From positions 1-39,779 of IMG/VR virus record IMGVR_UViG_3300047560_002121: 39,779 bases of DNA; one strand, given 5' to 3'. This DNA comes from a virus. The notes beneath the pieces are model-generated. The model worked only from the letters and a program-made list of their open reading frames with translations. It made no database searches and had not been told where the DNA came from. Positions 20,313 to 26,295 of the stretch are shown piece by piece. A program made the position numbers and the translations under genes. Each line of letters begins with the position of its first letter. The first letter of the stretch is position 1.

Positions 20313-20431
20313 TGGTGGAGCCCCGAGGATTCGAACCTCGATCTCGTCCTTGACATGGAATGAAGTGTAGTGCTGTTCGTATCCTATAACAGGATCGCTT
20401 TCTACGTGTGCTACCATTACACCAAAGCCCC
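20313..20431 (-). tRNA. tRNA interrupted by the repeated RNA element (copy J)
   Basis: Normal order with acceptor GGGGCTT/GGGCTCC, D-arm GTGTAATGGTAGCAC, T-loop TTCGAAT and CCA, but about 45 nt are inserted after the D-arm. The insert holds AGAAAG-CGATCCT-GTTAT-AGGATACG-AACAGC, the same two strands that flank permuted tRNAs, here joined as a hairpin. Removing it between CGT and CC restores a perfect anticodon stem CGTCC/GGACG with loop ATGTCAA (GUC). Behaves like an intron-containing tRNA. Confidence 0.75.
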
Positions 20432-20440
20432 ATTAATTGT

Positions 20441-20533
20441 TGGCGGAAAGCAGAGGAGTCGAACCCCATCCCTTTGTCAGAGAACCGGGTTTTCAAGGCC
20501 CGTCGCAGGACCATCCCCGCTGCATTACTTTCC
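20441..20533 (-). tRNA. tRNA-Ser(UGA), second copy with extended acceptor
   Basis: Class II with anticodon loop CTTGAAA. The acceptor can pair over 8 bp (GGAAAGTA/TGCTTTCC), a tRNA-Sec feature, but the anticodon is UGA, not UCA. Encoded CCA. Confidence 0.85.
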
Positions 20534-20539
20534 ATTGTT

Positions 20540-20614
20540 TGGAGGGTCGTACAAGATTCGAACTTGTGACTGCTGGTTTCGAAGACCAGAACTCTTCCAC
20601 TGAGTTAACGACCC
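20540..20614 (-). tRNA. tRNA-Arg(UCG)
   Basis: Acceptor GGGTCGT/ACGACCC, anticodon stem CTGGT/ACCAG with loop CTTCGAA, encoded CCA. Confidence 0.94.
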
Positions 20615-20670
20615 ATATATAGGTTTTTGAGAGACCAGCTATCTTTCTCAAGGACTCACTGGCTTGTCTC

Positions 20671-20752
20671 GATTGAGAGAGTTTAACGACCTTGTGTAGC
20701 TACTGGCGTGTCAGTCACAAGAATAGGGACCTAGCGCACAAGGGACTCAATC
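20671..20752 (-). ncRNA. Nested stem element between tRNAs
   Basis: GATTGAG/CTCAATC (20671-20752) encloses CCTTGTG/CACAAGG (20690-20743), which encloses TGTG..CACA. Adjacent GAGACCAG..CTGG..GTCTC pairing lies at 20630-20670. No ORF or promoter. Confidence 0.45.
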
Positions 20753-20774
20753 TCATCGTCTATCTCAAAATCTG

Positions 20775-20872
20775 TTTGTCATTCCGGGTTCGTACCGTAC
20801 CTGAACCTTGTTCCATCACCCGAAGGATTTTATAATGGCGATCCCGTGCATTCTCATTACACTAATGACAAA
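20775..20872 (-). ncRNA. tRNA-like cloverleaf lacking a normal T-arm
   Basis: TTTGTCATT/AATGACAAA forms a 9-bp acceptor-like stem. Inside, in order: a D-arm-like GTGTAATGAGAATGCAC, a GGAT/ATCC arm with a large loop, and a GGTTC/GAACC arm without the TTCRA loop. Could be a decayed tRNA or mimic. Confidence 0.4.
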
Positions 20873-20881
20873 ACTTTTAGG

Positions 20882-20947
20882 CCCTTGCGAGAGGAATCGA
20901 ACCTCTACTACTGCGCGCCGTGTGTGCTCCCTTTACACCACGCAAGG
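20882..20947 (-). tRNA. Short tRNA with defective anticodon arm
   Basis: Good acceptor CCTTGCG/CGCAAGG, D-arm GTGTAAAGGGAGCAC and T-arm AGAGG-TTCGATT-CCTCT, discriminator G. Only 17 nt lie between D-arm and T-arm where about 22 are needed, so no 5-bp/7-nt anticodon arm fits. Anticodon not assignable; 3' CCT instead of CCA. Confidence 0.55.
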
Positions 20948-20954
20948 ACAAAAC

Positions 20955-21028
20955 TGGTGCTCCATCGAGGATTCGAACCCCAATTGCCGGACTACAAAAC
21001 CGGTGTCTTTCCATTAAACGAATAGAGC
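20955..21028 (-). tRNA. tRNA-Thr(UGU)-like, second copy
   Basis: Acceptor GCTCTAT/ATGGAGC, anticodon stem CCGG/CCGG with loop TTTGTAG and a T-T mismatch at 31-39, encoded CCA. Identity is provisional. Confidence 0.75.
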
Positions 21029-21038
21029 ATAAAATAAC

Positions 21039-21148
21039 AGGATACATTCTTTACGAATGCCTTTACCATTTGGCTAATCACGCATGGAGCGTAATACTGG
21101 AGTCGAACCAGTAATCTATCGTTTGATAGGGTTTGCTGTATGTATCCT
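21039..21148 (-). tRNA. Circularly permuted tRNA with encoded CCA in the repeated element (copy F)
   Basis: Minus-strand order: AGGATACA, CAGCAAAC, anticodon region CTATCAAACGATAG, T-arm ACTGG-TTCGACT-CCAGT, 3' acceptor ATTACGC, UCCA, a 1-nt linker, 5' acceptor GCGTGAT, D-arm (GCC..GGC with GG loop), GTAAAGAA, TGTATCCT. The acceptor strands pair at all 7 positions (one G-U). The encoded discriminator plus CCA directly before the 5' end shows that both mature termini are made by processing the short loop. Anticodon not assignable with confidence. Confidence 0.85.
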
Positions 21149-21153
21149 AAAAC

Positions 21154-21228
21154 TGGCGATCCCGCGGGGAATCGAACCCCGATATCCGACTAGACAGGCC
21201 GGTATAATAACCACTATATGACGAGACC
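21154..21228 (-). tRNA. tRNA-Asp(GUC), second copy
   Basis: Acceptor GGTCTCG with CGGGATC, anticodon stem CCGGC/GTCGG with loop CTGTCTA, encoded CCA. Confidence 0.92.
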
Positions 21229-21236
21229 ATTTAACT

Positions 21237-21313
21237 TGGTGCTTCAACCTGGACTCGAACCAGGGACCTACGCCTTATCAAGACGGTGCTACTACCAACT
21301 GAGCTATTGAAGC
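21237..21313 (-). tRNA. tRNA-Ile(GAU)
   Basis: Acceptor GCTTCAA/TTGAAGC, anticodon loop TTGATAA, encoded CCA. Confidence 0.93.
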
Positions 21314-21318
21314 ATATA

Positions 21319-21392
21319 TGGTACCCAGTGCAAGAATCGAACTTGCGTCTATCGATTATCGGTCGATTGCTCTTCCGTTGAGCTAACCGGGT
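21319..21392 (-). tRNA. tRNA with GAU anticodon and C33
   Basis: Acceptor ACCCGGT with ACTGGGT, anticodon stem ATCGA/TCGAT, loop CCGATAA. Position 33 is C where U is nearly universal. Encoded CCA. Confidence 0.85.
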
Positions 21393-21399
21393 AAATGTT

Positions 21400-21474
21400 T
21401 GGTGGATGTAGCTAGATTCGAACTAGCGATAGGTACCGTATGAAGATACTGCATTACCACTTTGCTATACATCC
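21400..21474 (-). tRNA. tRNA-Met or tRNA-Ile2 (CAU)
   Basis: Acceptor GGATGTA with TACATCC, anticodon stem GTATC/GGTAC with loop TTCATAC, encoded CCA. Third normal CAU gene; a lysidine-type Ile2 is possible. Confidence 0.88.
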
Positions 21475-21480
21475 ATTGAT

Positions 21481-21554
21481 TGGTGCGGGGTAAGGGAGTC
21501 GAACCCTTGACTAAACGTTGGCAACGTTTGATTTTACCGTTAAACTAACCACGC
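21481..21554 (-). tRNA. tRNA-Gly(GCC), second copy
   Basis: Acceptor GCGTGGT with ACCCCGC (one mismatch), anticodon stem AAACG/CGTTT with loop TTGCCAA, encoded CCA. Confidence 0.92.
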
Positions 21555-21560
21555 ATTGAT

Positions 21561-21638
21561 TGGAATGTCGGGTGAGATTTGAACTCACGGATTTACGGAT
21601 TTGCAATCCGTTGCATTGGACCACTCTGCCACCGACAC
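21561..21638 (-). tRNA. tRNA-Cys(GCA), second copy
   Basis: Acceptor GTGTCGG with CCGACAT, anticodon stem ACGGA/TCCGT with loop TTGCAAA, discriminator U, encoded CCA. Confidence 0.92.
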
Positions 21639-21649
21639 ACATTTCTTCT

Positions 21650-21723
21650 TGGTGCTCCTTACTGGTTACGATCCAGTGTTTCTACATTACCAATGTAGTG
21701 TAATACCATTATACTAAAAGAGC
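21650..21723 (-). tRNA. tRNA-Thr(GGU)
   Basis: Acceptor GCTCTTT with AAGGAGC, anticodon stem CTACA/TGTAG with loop TTGGTAA. T-loop is ATCGTAA instead of TTCGANN. Encoded 3' end is CC followed by A. Confidence 0.9.
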
Positions 21724-21728
21724 AAAAC

Positions 21729-21783
21729 AGGATTCGCTTTTTTTTCATCCAAAGAAAAATTTTATGTTTGCTGAAAGAATCCT
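21729..21783 (-). ncRNA. Repeated RNA element, short form (copy G)
   Basis: AGGATTC/GAATCCT stem, CAGCAAAC and AAAAAAGC strands. The insert contains TTTTC-TTTGGAT-GAAAA, an anticodon-arm-like hairpin with UGG (Pro) in the anticodon position. Confidence 0.68.
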
Positions 21784-21788
21784 AAAAC

Positions 21789-21865
21789 TGGCGCCACCGA
21801 AGAGATTCGAACTCCTGACTCCTTCGTTCGTAGCGAAGTACTCTAATCCACTGAGTTACGGCGGC
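21789..21865 (-). tRNA. tRNA-Arg(ACG)
   Basis: Acceptor GCCGCCG with CGGTGGC, anticodon loop CTACGAA, encoded CCA. A34 would need deamination to inosine. Confidence 0.94.
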
Positions 21866-21874
21866 ATAACTTTC

Positions 21875-21950
21875 TGGCACCCCCTGATGGACTCGAACCA
21901 CCGAATGTCGGAATCAAAATCCGATGCCTTACCAACTTGGCGAAGAGGGT
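21875..21950 (-). tRNA. tRNA-Gln(UUG)
   Basis: Acceptor ACCCTCT with AGGGGGT, anticodon CGGA-TTTTGAT-TCCG, discriminator G, encoded CCA. Confidence 0.93.
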
Positions 21951-21960
21951 ATAAAATAAC

Positions 21961-22021
21961 AGGATCGTTTTTTACGGTTTAGATTAAAAGTCTAATGTAT
22001 TATGGTTGCTGAACCGATCCT
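21961..22021 (-). ncRNA. Repeated RNA element, short form (copy H)
   Basis: AGGATCG/CGATCCT stem, CAGCAACC and TAAAAAA strands. The insert holds a perfect 5-bp/7-nt hairpin TTAGA-CTTTTAA-TCTAA, identical in loop to tRNA-Lys(UUU). Confidence 0.68.
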
Positions 22022-22026
22022 AAACT

Positions 22027-22104
22027 TGGTGCAGTCAGTGGACTCGAACCACTGCGGGAAACTAGTATGCGGAGCTATTGCCCCTACCCCATGCCATTAC
22101 TGCA
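22027..22104 (-). tRNA. Divergent tRNA, anticodon uncertain
   Basis: Acceptor TGCAGTA with GACTGCA (one mismatch), D-region GGCATGGGGTAGGGGC, T-arm AGTGG-TTCGAGT-CCACT and CCA. The middle (TAG..CTA around CTCCGCATA) does not form a standard anticodon arm; CCG is one reading. Discriminator base seems missing. Confidence 0.55.
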
Positions 22105-22109
22105 TATCT

Positions 22110-22226
22110 TGGTGGGCTAGTTGAGAGTTGAACTCACTAATCTGTTGTGTAAGAACAGCATGAAAACCGTTTCATGTCAAGCCTATAAATTTCTGAGTCG
22201 CATTTGATTACACGGTTACTACGCCC
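22110..22226 (-). tRNA. tRNA-Val(UAC) with an insertion before the anticodon arm
   Basis: 3' part is standard: anticodon stem CTGTT/AACAG with loop CTTACAC, T-loop TTCAACT, CCA. The acceptor pairs as GGGC-(bulged G)-TAG with CTAGCCC. About 55 extra nt between acceptor/D region and anticodon arm contain the hairpin CATGAAA/TTTCATG and AACCGT/ACGGTT pairing. No consensus AGGAT element in the insert. D-arm not convincing. Confidence 0.55.
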
Positions 22227-22286
22227 GTCCGTGACGTTACGGTTGCAAACTTACCTGCAGGACGCATTTGCAACTATCTTACATTC
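22227..22286 (-). ncRNA. Hairpin between tRNAs
   Basis: GTTGCAAA/TTTGCAAC, 8 bp perfect, with a loop of about 17 nt, between tRNA-Val-like and tRNA-Ala. Confidence 0.35.
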
Positions 22287-22361
22287 TGGTGGAAGCCGAG
22301 GGAGTTGAACCCTTCTAGACAGCAATCTTGCAAGGATCACCCGTAGCCCGCTACTGCCCCC
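22287..22361 (-). tRNA. tRNA-Ala(UGC)-like, second copy
   Basis: Acceptor GGGGGCA with GGCTTCC (wobbles), anticodon loop CTTGCAA on a weak stem TGATC/GATTG, CCA. Related in both ends to the 22842 gene. Confidence 0.7.
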
Positions 22362-22372
22362 ATTAAATTATT

Positions 22373-22447
22373 TGGTGGACCGTGAGAGAATCGAACTCTC
22401 ACCTAGGACGTGCAAAGCCCCCGTGCTCCCATTATCACTAACAGCCC
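22373..22447 (-). tRNA. tRNA-Ala(UGC)-like, third copy
   Basis: Acceptor GGGCTGT/ACGGTCC, anticodon stem GGGGC/GTCCT with loop TTTGCAC, encoded CCA. Confidence 0.82.
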
Positions 22448-22458
22448 ATTAAATTGTT

Positions 22459-22537
22459 TGGCTCCGTGACCTGGGATCGAACCAGGCTCATTTCTGATTA
22501 ACAGTCAGACGCCTACACCTTGCTTGCTCTCACGGAA
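22459..22537 (-). tRNA. tRNA-Asn(GUU), second copy
   Basis: Acceptor TCCGTGA/TCACGGA, anticodon CTGA-CTGTTAA-TCAG, discriminator G, encoded CCA. Confidence 0.92.
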
Positions 22538-22746
22538 TAAATTCGTTCCAGAATACACGGCGTTAAGAATAGGTACCCTAGCTTAACTTCTGTCCGGTGG
22601 CAGCTTTTTCCGCTAACAATGATTTTCATACCCCTACTGGACCGACTACTCTTCCGTTCCGTCACATTCTAAGTGTGAAGACAAGTCCTTTGCGGCTCTT
22701 GCTCGGTTTCCGTCTACTCATACTACTAATCATCATCTTAGTATCT
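22538..22746 (-). ncRNA. Structured gap of about 210 nt
   Basis: GTTAAG..CTTAAC around AGG/CCT, TCACA..TGTGA and ACTACT..AGTA pairings; no tRNA T-loop, ORF or promoter recognised. Possibly another folded RNA. Confidence 0.35.
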
Positions 22747-22835
22747 TGGTGAAGTGTGATAGAATCGAACTACTTGGCTACCACCCTGCTTAACAAAGCC
22801 TACCGGGTTACAGCCGGCAACAGGGAACACACTCC
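22747..22835 (-). tRNA. tRNA-Tyr(GUA)-like without a D-arm
   Basis: Acceptor GGAGTGT with ACACTTC, discriminator A and CCA. Anticodon stem GCCGG/CCGGT with loop CTGTAAC (GUA). Only about 10 nt (GTTCCCTGTT) separate acceptor and anticodon stems, so no D-arm can form; CCCTG can instead pair with CAGGG in the long variable region, a tertiary-like substitute. Confidence 0.6.
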
Positions 22836-22841
22836 ATAACT

Positions 22842-22916
22842 TGGTGGAGGCCGAGGGAGTCGAACCCTTCAAACATAACCCTCACAGGTTAGTGCGGATC
22901 CGCCGCTACTGCCCCC
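22842..22916 (-). tRNA. Divergent tRNA related to the 22287 gene
   Basis: Acceptor GGGGGCA with GGCCTCC, T-loop TTCGACT, CCA. The anticodon hairpin AACC/GGTT has a loop of about 6 nt (TGTGAG), so the anticodon is not assignable; GUG is one reading. Confidence 0.55.
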
Positions 22917-22923
22917 AAACATT

Positions 22924-22998
22924 TGGTACTCAGTACGGGAATCGAACCCGTCTTTACAACTTGAAAGGCTGTCGTCCTTACCGATAGACGAACTGAGT
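22924..22998 (-). tRNA. tRNA-Glu(UUC), second copy
   Basis: Acceptor ACTCAGT with ACTGAGT, anticodon loop CTTTCAA, encoded CCA. Confidence 0.92.
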
Positions 22999-23006
22999 AT
23001 AATACT

Positions 23007-23083
23007 TGGCAGGGGTTATCAGATTCGAACTGATGATGACGATTTCAAAGACCGTTGCCTTAGGCCAACTAGGCGAAACCCCA
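23007..23083 (-). tRNA. tRNA-Gln(UUG), second copy
   Basis: Acceptor TGGGGTT with AACCCCT (first pair U-U), anticodon stem ACGGT/ATCGT with loop CTTTGAA, discriminator G, encoded CCA. First tRNA of the array in transcription order. Confidence 0.9.
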
Positions 23084-23090
23084 ACAAAAT

Positions 23091-23200
23091 TGCTATTCAT
23101 TAGTATCTAAGCAATACAACTTCGGATGTGTATTGTGTTGTTCATCTTAGTCTACTAATGAATAGCATCTTGCGATGCTATGTCAGGATCATGTCCTGAC
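23091..23200 (-). ncRNA. Structured RNA with 15-bp perfect terminal stem
   Basis: TGCTATTCATTAGTA pairs perfectly with TACTAATGAATAGCA (23091-23167), enclosing CTAAG/CTTAG and CAATACA/TGTATTG. Two further hairpins follow: GCATC/GATGC and GTCAGGA/TCCTGAC (23182-23200). Sits upstream of the first tRNA in transcription order. Confidence 0.6.
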
Positions 23201-23307
23201 CAGTAATTTATACTCTGCTGTTATCGCCAGCATTTCATCCTACTGTCCGCCCATTCGATACACTTAACGCTGTATTCCGGCTCTCGTTGCCTATTCACGT
23301 TTATACT
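23201..23307. other. Short gap, nothing assigned
   Basis: About 100 nt between the hairpin RNA and the 55-aa gene; no ORF, promoter or strong hairpin seen. Confidence 0.4.
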
Positions 23308-23475
23308 TCAAGATTCTAAAGTACGTTTAACTTTCATCTTGTTGCGTAGCTGAAACCTTTCGTTTCTTTCTACTTTCTCTCGGATCAACTTTTGAAATTG
23401 ATCCTCTGATAAACAAAACTCTGTAGTAAAACGTATCTCTTGCATCTTCAATTTAATATCTGTTTTACTTTTCAA
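23308..23475 (-). CDS. Small basic helical protein, 55 aa
   Basis: Start assigned to the TTG at 23475 because AAGGAAG precedes it; an internal ATG at 23445 would give 45 aa and has no ribosome site. Sequence QEIRFTTEFCLSEDQFQKLI then REKVERNERFQLRNKMK, ending VKRTLES. A basic coiled helix, possibly RNA-binding. Lies downstream of the terminator/attenuator at 23493-23528. Confidence 0.55.
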   Translation of the reverse strand: MKSKTDIKLKMQEIRFTTEFCLSEDQFQKLIREKVERNERFQLRNKMKVKRTLES

Positions 23476-23492
23476 ATTACTTCCTTACAAAC

Positions 23493-23528
23493 AAAAACCC
23501 CTGAGACTTTTTAGTTTCCCAGGGGTTT
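23493..23528 (-). terminator. Terminator or attenuator between two small genes
   Basis: On the minus strand AAACCCCTG..CAGGGGTTTTT followed by GTTTG. The 5' arm (23521-23532) can pair instead with 23574-23585 in the upstream gene, giving a mutually exclusive antiterminator hairpin. Confidence 0.75.
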
Positions 23529-23552
23529 CATAAAACTTTTAGAGTTGTTACT

Positions 23553-23729
23553 TTAAGCGTAACCATCTCCTTCTATGAAACCCCTGCAATCTAATCCTTG
23601 TTCTGTGCCACGGATACTAATGCTAGGTGTATTATAACCCTCAAATGCCCATGACATAGCGGCTGACACTGGTGCTATCGTAGCACATTGTCTCGCTTGT
23701 TTCGGCAGTTGATGATTAAATTTTGTCAT
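23553..23729 (-). CDS. Small protein, 58 aa
   Basis: Begins MTKFNHQLPKQARQCATIAP, then VSAAMSWAFEGYNTPSISIR, ending with an EGDGYA tail. Behind promoter 23806-23834, about 70 nt of leader. Its 3' part encodes one arm of the attenuator hairpin. Function unknown. Confidence 0.65.
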   Translation of the reverse strand: MTKFNHQLPKQARQCATIAPVSAAMSWAFEGYNTPSISIRGTEQGLDCRGFIEGDGYA

Positions 23730-23805
23730 AGTGTTTTATTTAGTCCTGGTTTAAAATTTCTTCAATTTAACAGTGTTTTTTTCACTTTTTTGTTTCGATG
23801 CGTGT

Positions 23806-23834
23806 ATTGTATAACAGGTTTGATTAATTGTCAA
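23806..23834 (-). promoter_or_regulatory. Sigma70 promoter, array head
   Basis: TTGACA (23829-23834), 17 nt, TACAAT (23806-23811). Confidence 0.87.
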
Positions 23835-23882
23835 CAACTTTTTCAATCTTGTTACCCAAAACACACAACTTTTGTTGTTCCT

Positions 23883-23936
23883 ACTGATTTCTCAGTTCAT
23901 GTTGTGAAGTATAGCAGGGTTTTGATTTATTGTCAA
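23883..23936 (-). promoter_or_regulatory. Upstream sigma70 promoter with boxB-like hairpin
   Basis: TTGACA (23931-23936), 17 nt, TATACT (23908-23913); then hairpin ACTGA-GAAA-TCAGT (23883-23896) with the same GAAA loop as at 16774-16789. No good boxA follows. Tandem with the 23806 promoter. Confidence 0.8.
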
Positions 23937-24014
23937 CACCTTTCTTTACCCGTTTTCTTTAGAACTTTCGTTTTCAGTAGCGGGTGCTATATTTAACAGA
24001 CGCTAGTATAGCAC

Positions 24015-24022
24015 TATAAATA
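24015..24022 (+). promoter_or_regulatory. Late promoter box TATAAATA, leaderless, head of the radical SAM cluster
   Basis: Exact T4 late consensus ending 4 nt before the ATG at 24027. Divergent from the array promoters at 23806 and 23908. Confidence 0.75.
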
Positions 24023-24026
24023 ATTC

Positions 24027-25124
24027 ATGTCAACCACTTTTTGCAAATACTTGACCAATCAGTACAGATTCGTATATGGGGTTCTTCAACCCTGCTGTTG
24101 GTACACTAAGACACAAGACCTTAACGCTAGCCCCGAAGAGATTGAAGCATACAAACAAGAGATGTATGCGATTGATGACTGGGTTCCTGAATGTAACTTC
24201 TGCAAGCATAGGGAGGATCAGGGTATGTACAGTCCTAGGCAGCAAGTTAACGCTACGTTTGAAGACGCAGAGCCCGGTGACGGAATCAGCTTAGAGTTTC
24301 AGATTGATAGAGAATGCAACGGTGGGTGCTTGATTTGCGGATCCTGGAACTCAACTACTTGGAGCCAATACGAAAAGAACACTACTAAGAAAGTCATTGA
24401 GATTAGAAATAACAATGACGATGTTGAGTTATGGCTACAGCAAGTATACAAGACAGTGACGTTGTACAAGGTTAAGCGCATCACGTTCCTCGGTGGAGAA
24501 CCCTTGAGAAGCGACACACATCTACGTTTGCTCAAAGAAATCGAAAAGGTTCGTGACCTTTCTGACATTCACTTGTGCTACATAACCAACGGAAGTGCTA
24601 GACCTAGCGAGGCTATGATTGACTTCTGGAAGCAATTCAAGCATGTGAACTTTAACTTAAGTATAGATGGCATCGGTGAGCACTTTAACTATCTACGTTG
24701 GCCACTGCAGTGGCATCAAGTTGAAGACAACCTTCGCTATCTAGTAGACTTAAAGGTTCCTACATTCAGTTTCACTGGTAGCTATACGCTCACCCCGTTT
24801 AGTGCATACTACCATGACAAATACGATGGTTGGGCTAGAGACTTCTTTCAAGGTACCGGTATAGATTATAGACTGATGTTCAACAAGCCGTATGATGCGA
24901 ACGGTGTGATGAGTTTGGCTGCTATTCCACCTATCATTCGTGCTCTAATGTTTAAGAAATATAAAGACTATCCTGCATACAACGGGCATACAGTGATGAA
25001 GTGCATCCCACCTCATGATCCCGAAGCATATAAAAAGTTCATGGAGTATATCGAATACCATGACCAACATAGAAAACTAAACTGGCGAGAAGTCTTCCCA
25101 GAGATACAACAATACTTTAAGTGA
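24027..25124 (+). CDS. Radical SAM protein, 365 aa
   Basis: CX3CX2C at Cys97, 101, 104 (CNGGCLIC) and FLGGEPL near 154-160. N-terminal CCW (23-25) and CNFC (56-59) may ligate an auxiliary iron-sulfur cluster. The C-terminal half has the NFNLSIDGIGEHFNYLRWP strand typical of phage twitch-type radical SAM proteins. Paralogous to the next gene, with 1 nt between them. Substrate unknown. Confidence 0.92.
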   Translation: MSTTFCKYLTNQYRFVYGVLQPCCWYTKTQDLNASPEEIEAYKQEMYAIDDWVPECNFCKHREDQGMYSPRQQVNATFEDAEPGDGISLEFQIDRECNGGCLICGSWNSTTWSQYEKNTTKKVIEIRNNNDDVELWLQQVYKTVTLYKVKRITFLGGEPLRSDTHLRLLKEIEKVRDLSDIHLCYITNGSARPSEAMIDFWKQFKHVNFNLSIDGIGEHFNYLRWPLQWHQVEDNLRYLVDLKVPTFSFTGSYTLTPFSAYYHDKYDGWARDFFQGTGIDYRLMFNKPYDANGVMSLAAIPPIIRALMFKKYKDYPAYNGHTVMKCIPPHDPEAYKKFMEYIEYHDQHRKLNWREVFPEIQQYFK

Positions 25125-25125
25125 T

Positions 25126-26295
25126 ATGGCTAATCAATTTTGCAGACAACTAAGCAACGGTTTCAAAATCAACGTGCAAGAAGATAAACTCTTATGGAGT
25201 CCATGCTGTTTCTATAGTAAGAAAACAGACATGAGTAATGTAGAAGAATATCAAAAGGCACGTGAGTATGCAAGTAGTGCCACTGGCTGGTTGCCTGAGT
25301 GCGAGAGTTGTAGAAAGATGGAAGAATCAGGTGTAGAGTTACTGCATCCTCGATTGAATGCTAACCACATGATTACTGCTGATAGTGTCGATGGCGACTG
25401 TGTTAACTTAGAGGTGAGCTTTGATACAAAGTGTAATGCAGCTTGTTTGAGTTGCGGTAGTTACTGTAGTACGACATGGGCTAAGTTTGACAAGAAGCAT
25501 GGACTCAATCAGCACATCAGTCCTAAGATTGTTAAGCTAGAAAATGTATTTCAACGTAAGCTGGCAGAGGTTCAGTACAAGGTTAAACTTGACGCAGAGG
25601 ACAGTGACCTAAGTGATATCTTGTTTAAGCAACTAATCAAAACTGTTCCACTAGATAAGTTACAAACTATCTTCATCATGGGCGGTGAACCCTTCTATAC
25701 AAAATCACATGTTAAGTTGTTGCGTCACTTGAAAGAGGTGCATCCTGACTTAAGCAAAGTCAGCATTCGTTATCAGAGTAACACTAGCATCTACCCCAGT
25801 GATGAAGTACTAGAGTTATGGAAAGATTACAACTACATTGTATACGGTGCTAGTATTGATGGTATCGGTGAACGCTTTAACTACTTGCGTTGGCCCTTGA
25901 AGTGGCATAGAAGTGAAGTAGTGTTGAAGCGATTAATAAATGAAACTAACGTGAAGTTGCACGTGAACTGCACCATTAGCCCGTTGAATGTCTTGTACGT
26001 TGATGAGTTAGAGAACTGGCTGATTGACAATATTGATAAATCTAGATTCTCTAGCCAACGTCAACTAGTAAGACCTAACGCTTGCTTGGGTGATATGGAT
26101 TTACGTTTTACTAACCAAAGACTCAGAGATAAAGTCTATACCAAATACGGTGAAGACCACAACATCAGTAAGTTGTTTAGCAACATGGAAATATATGACA
26201 ACCCCGGTAATATGTTCCGTTACATAGAGCATATGGATAAACTGCGCCGTTTAGATTGGCGCAAGACTTTCCCTGATGTAGTTGATTGTTATTAA
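25126..26295 (+). CDS. Radical SAM protein, 389 aa, paralogue of its neighbour
   Basis: CX3CX2C at Cys103, 107, 110 (CNAACLSC) and MGGEPF; N-terminal CC (27-28) and CESC (59-62) as in the 24027 protein, and the matching GASIDGIGERFNYLRWPLKW segment. A tandem duplication that has diverged. Overlaps the convergent 26292 gene by 4 nt. Confidence 0.92.
   Translation: MANQFCRQLSNGFKINVQEDKLLWSPCCFYSKKTDMSNVEEYQKAREYASSATGWLPECESCRKMEESGVELLHPRLNANHMITADSVDGDCVNLEVSFDTKCNAACLSCGSYCSTTWAKFDKKHGLNQHISPKIVKLENVFQRKLAEVQYKVKLDAEDSDLSDILFKQLIKTVPLDKLQTIFIMGGEPFYTKSHVKLLRHLKEVHPDLSKVSIRYQSNTSIYPSDEVLELWKDYNYIVYGASIDGIGERFNYLRWPLKWHRSEVVLKRLINETNVKLHVNCTISPLNVLYVDELENWLIDNIDKSRFSSQRQLVRPNACLGDMDLRFTNQRLRDKVYTKYGEDHNISKLFSNMEIYDNPGNMFRYIEHMDKLRRLDWRKTFPDVVDCY

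Noticed and set aside
20441-20533. tRNA-Sec
   Set aside because: The acceptor can extend to 8 bp and the variable arm is long, but the anticodon loop CTTGAAA gives UGA (Ser), not UCA.
23493-23528. Simple bidirectional terminator only
   Set aside because: The hairpin arm has a perfect 12-bp alternative partner upstream, so an attenuator is the better description.
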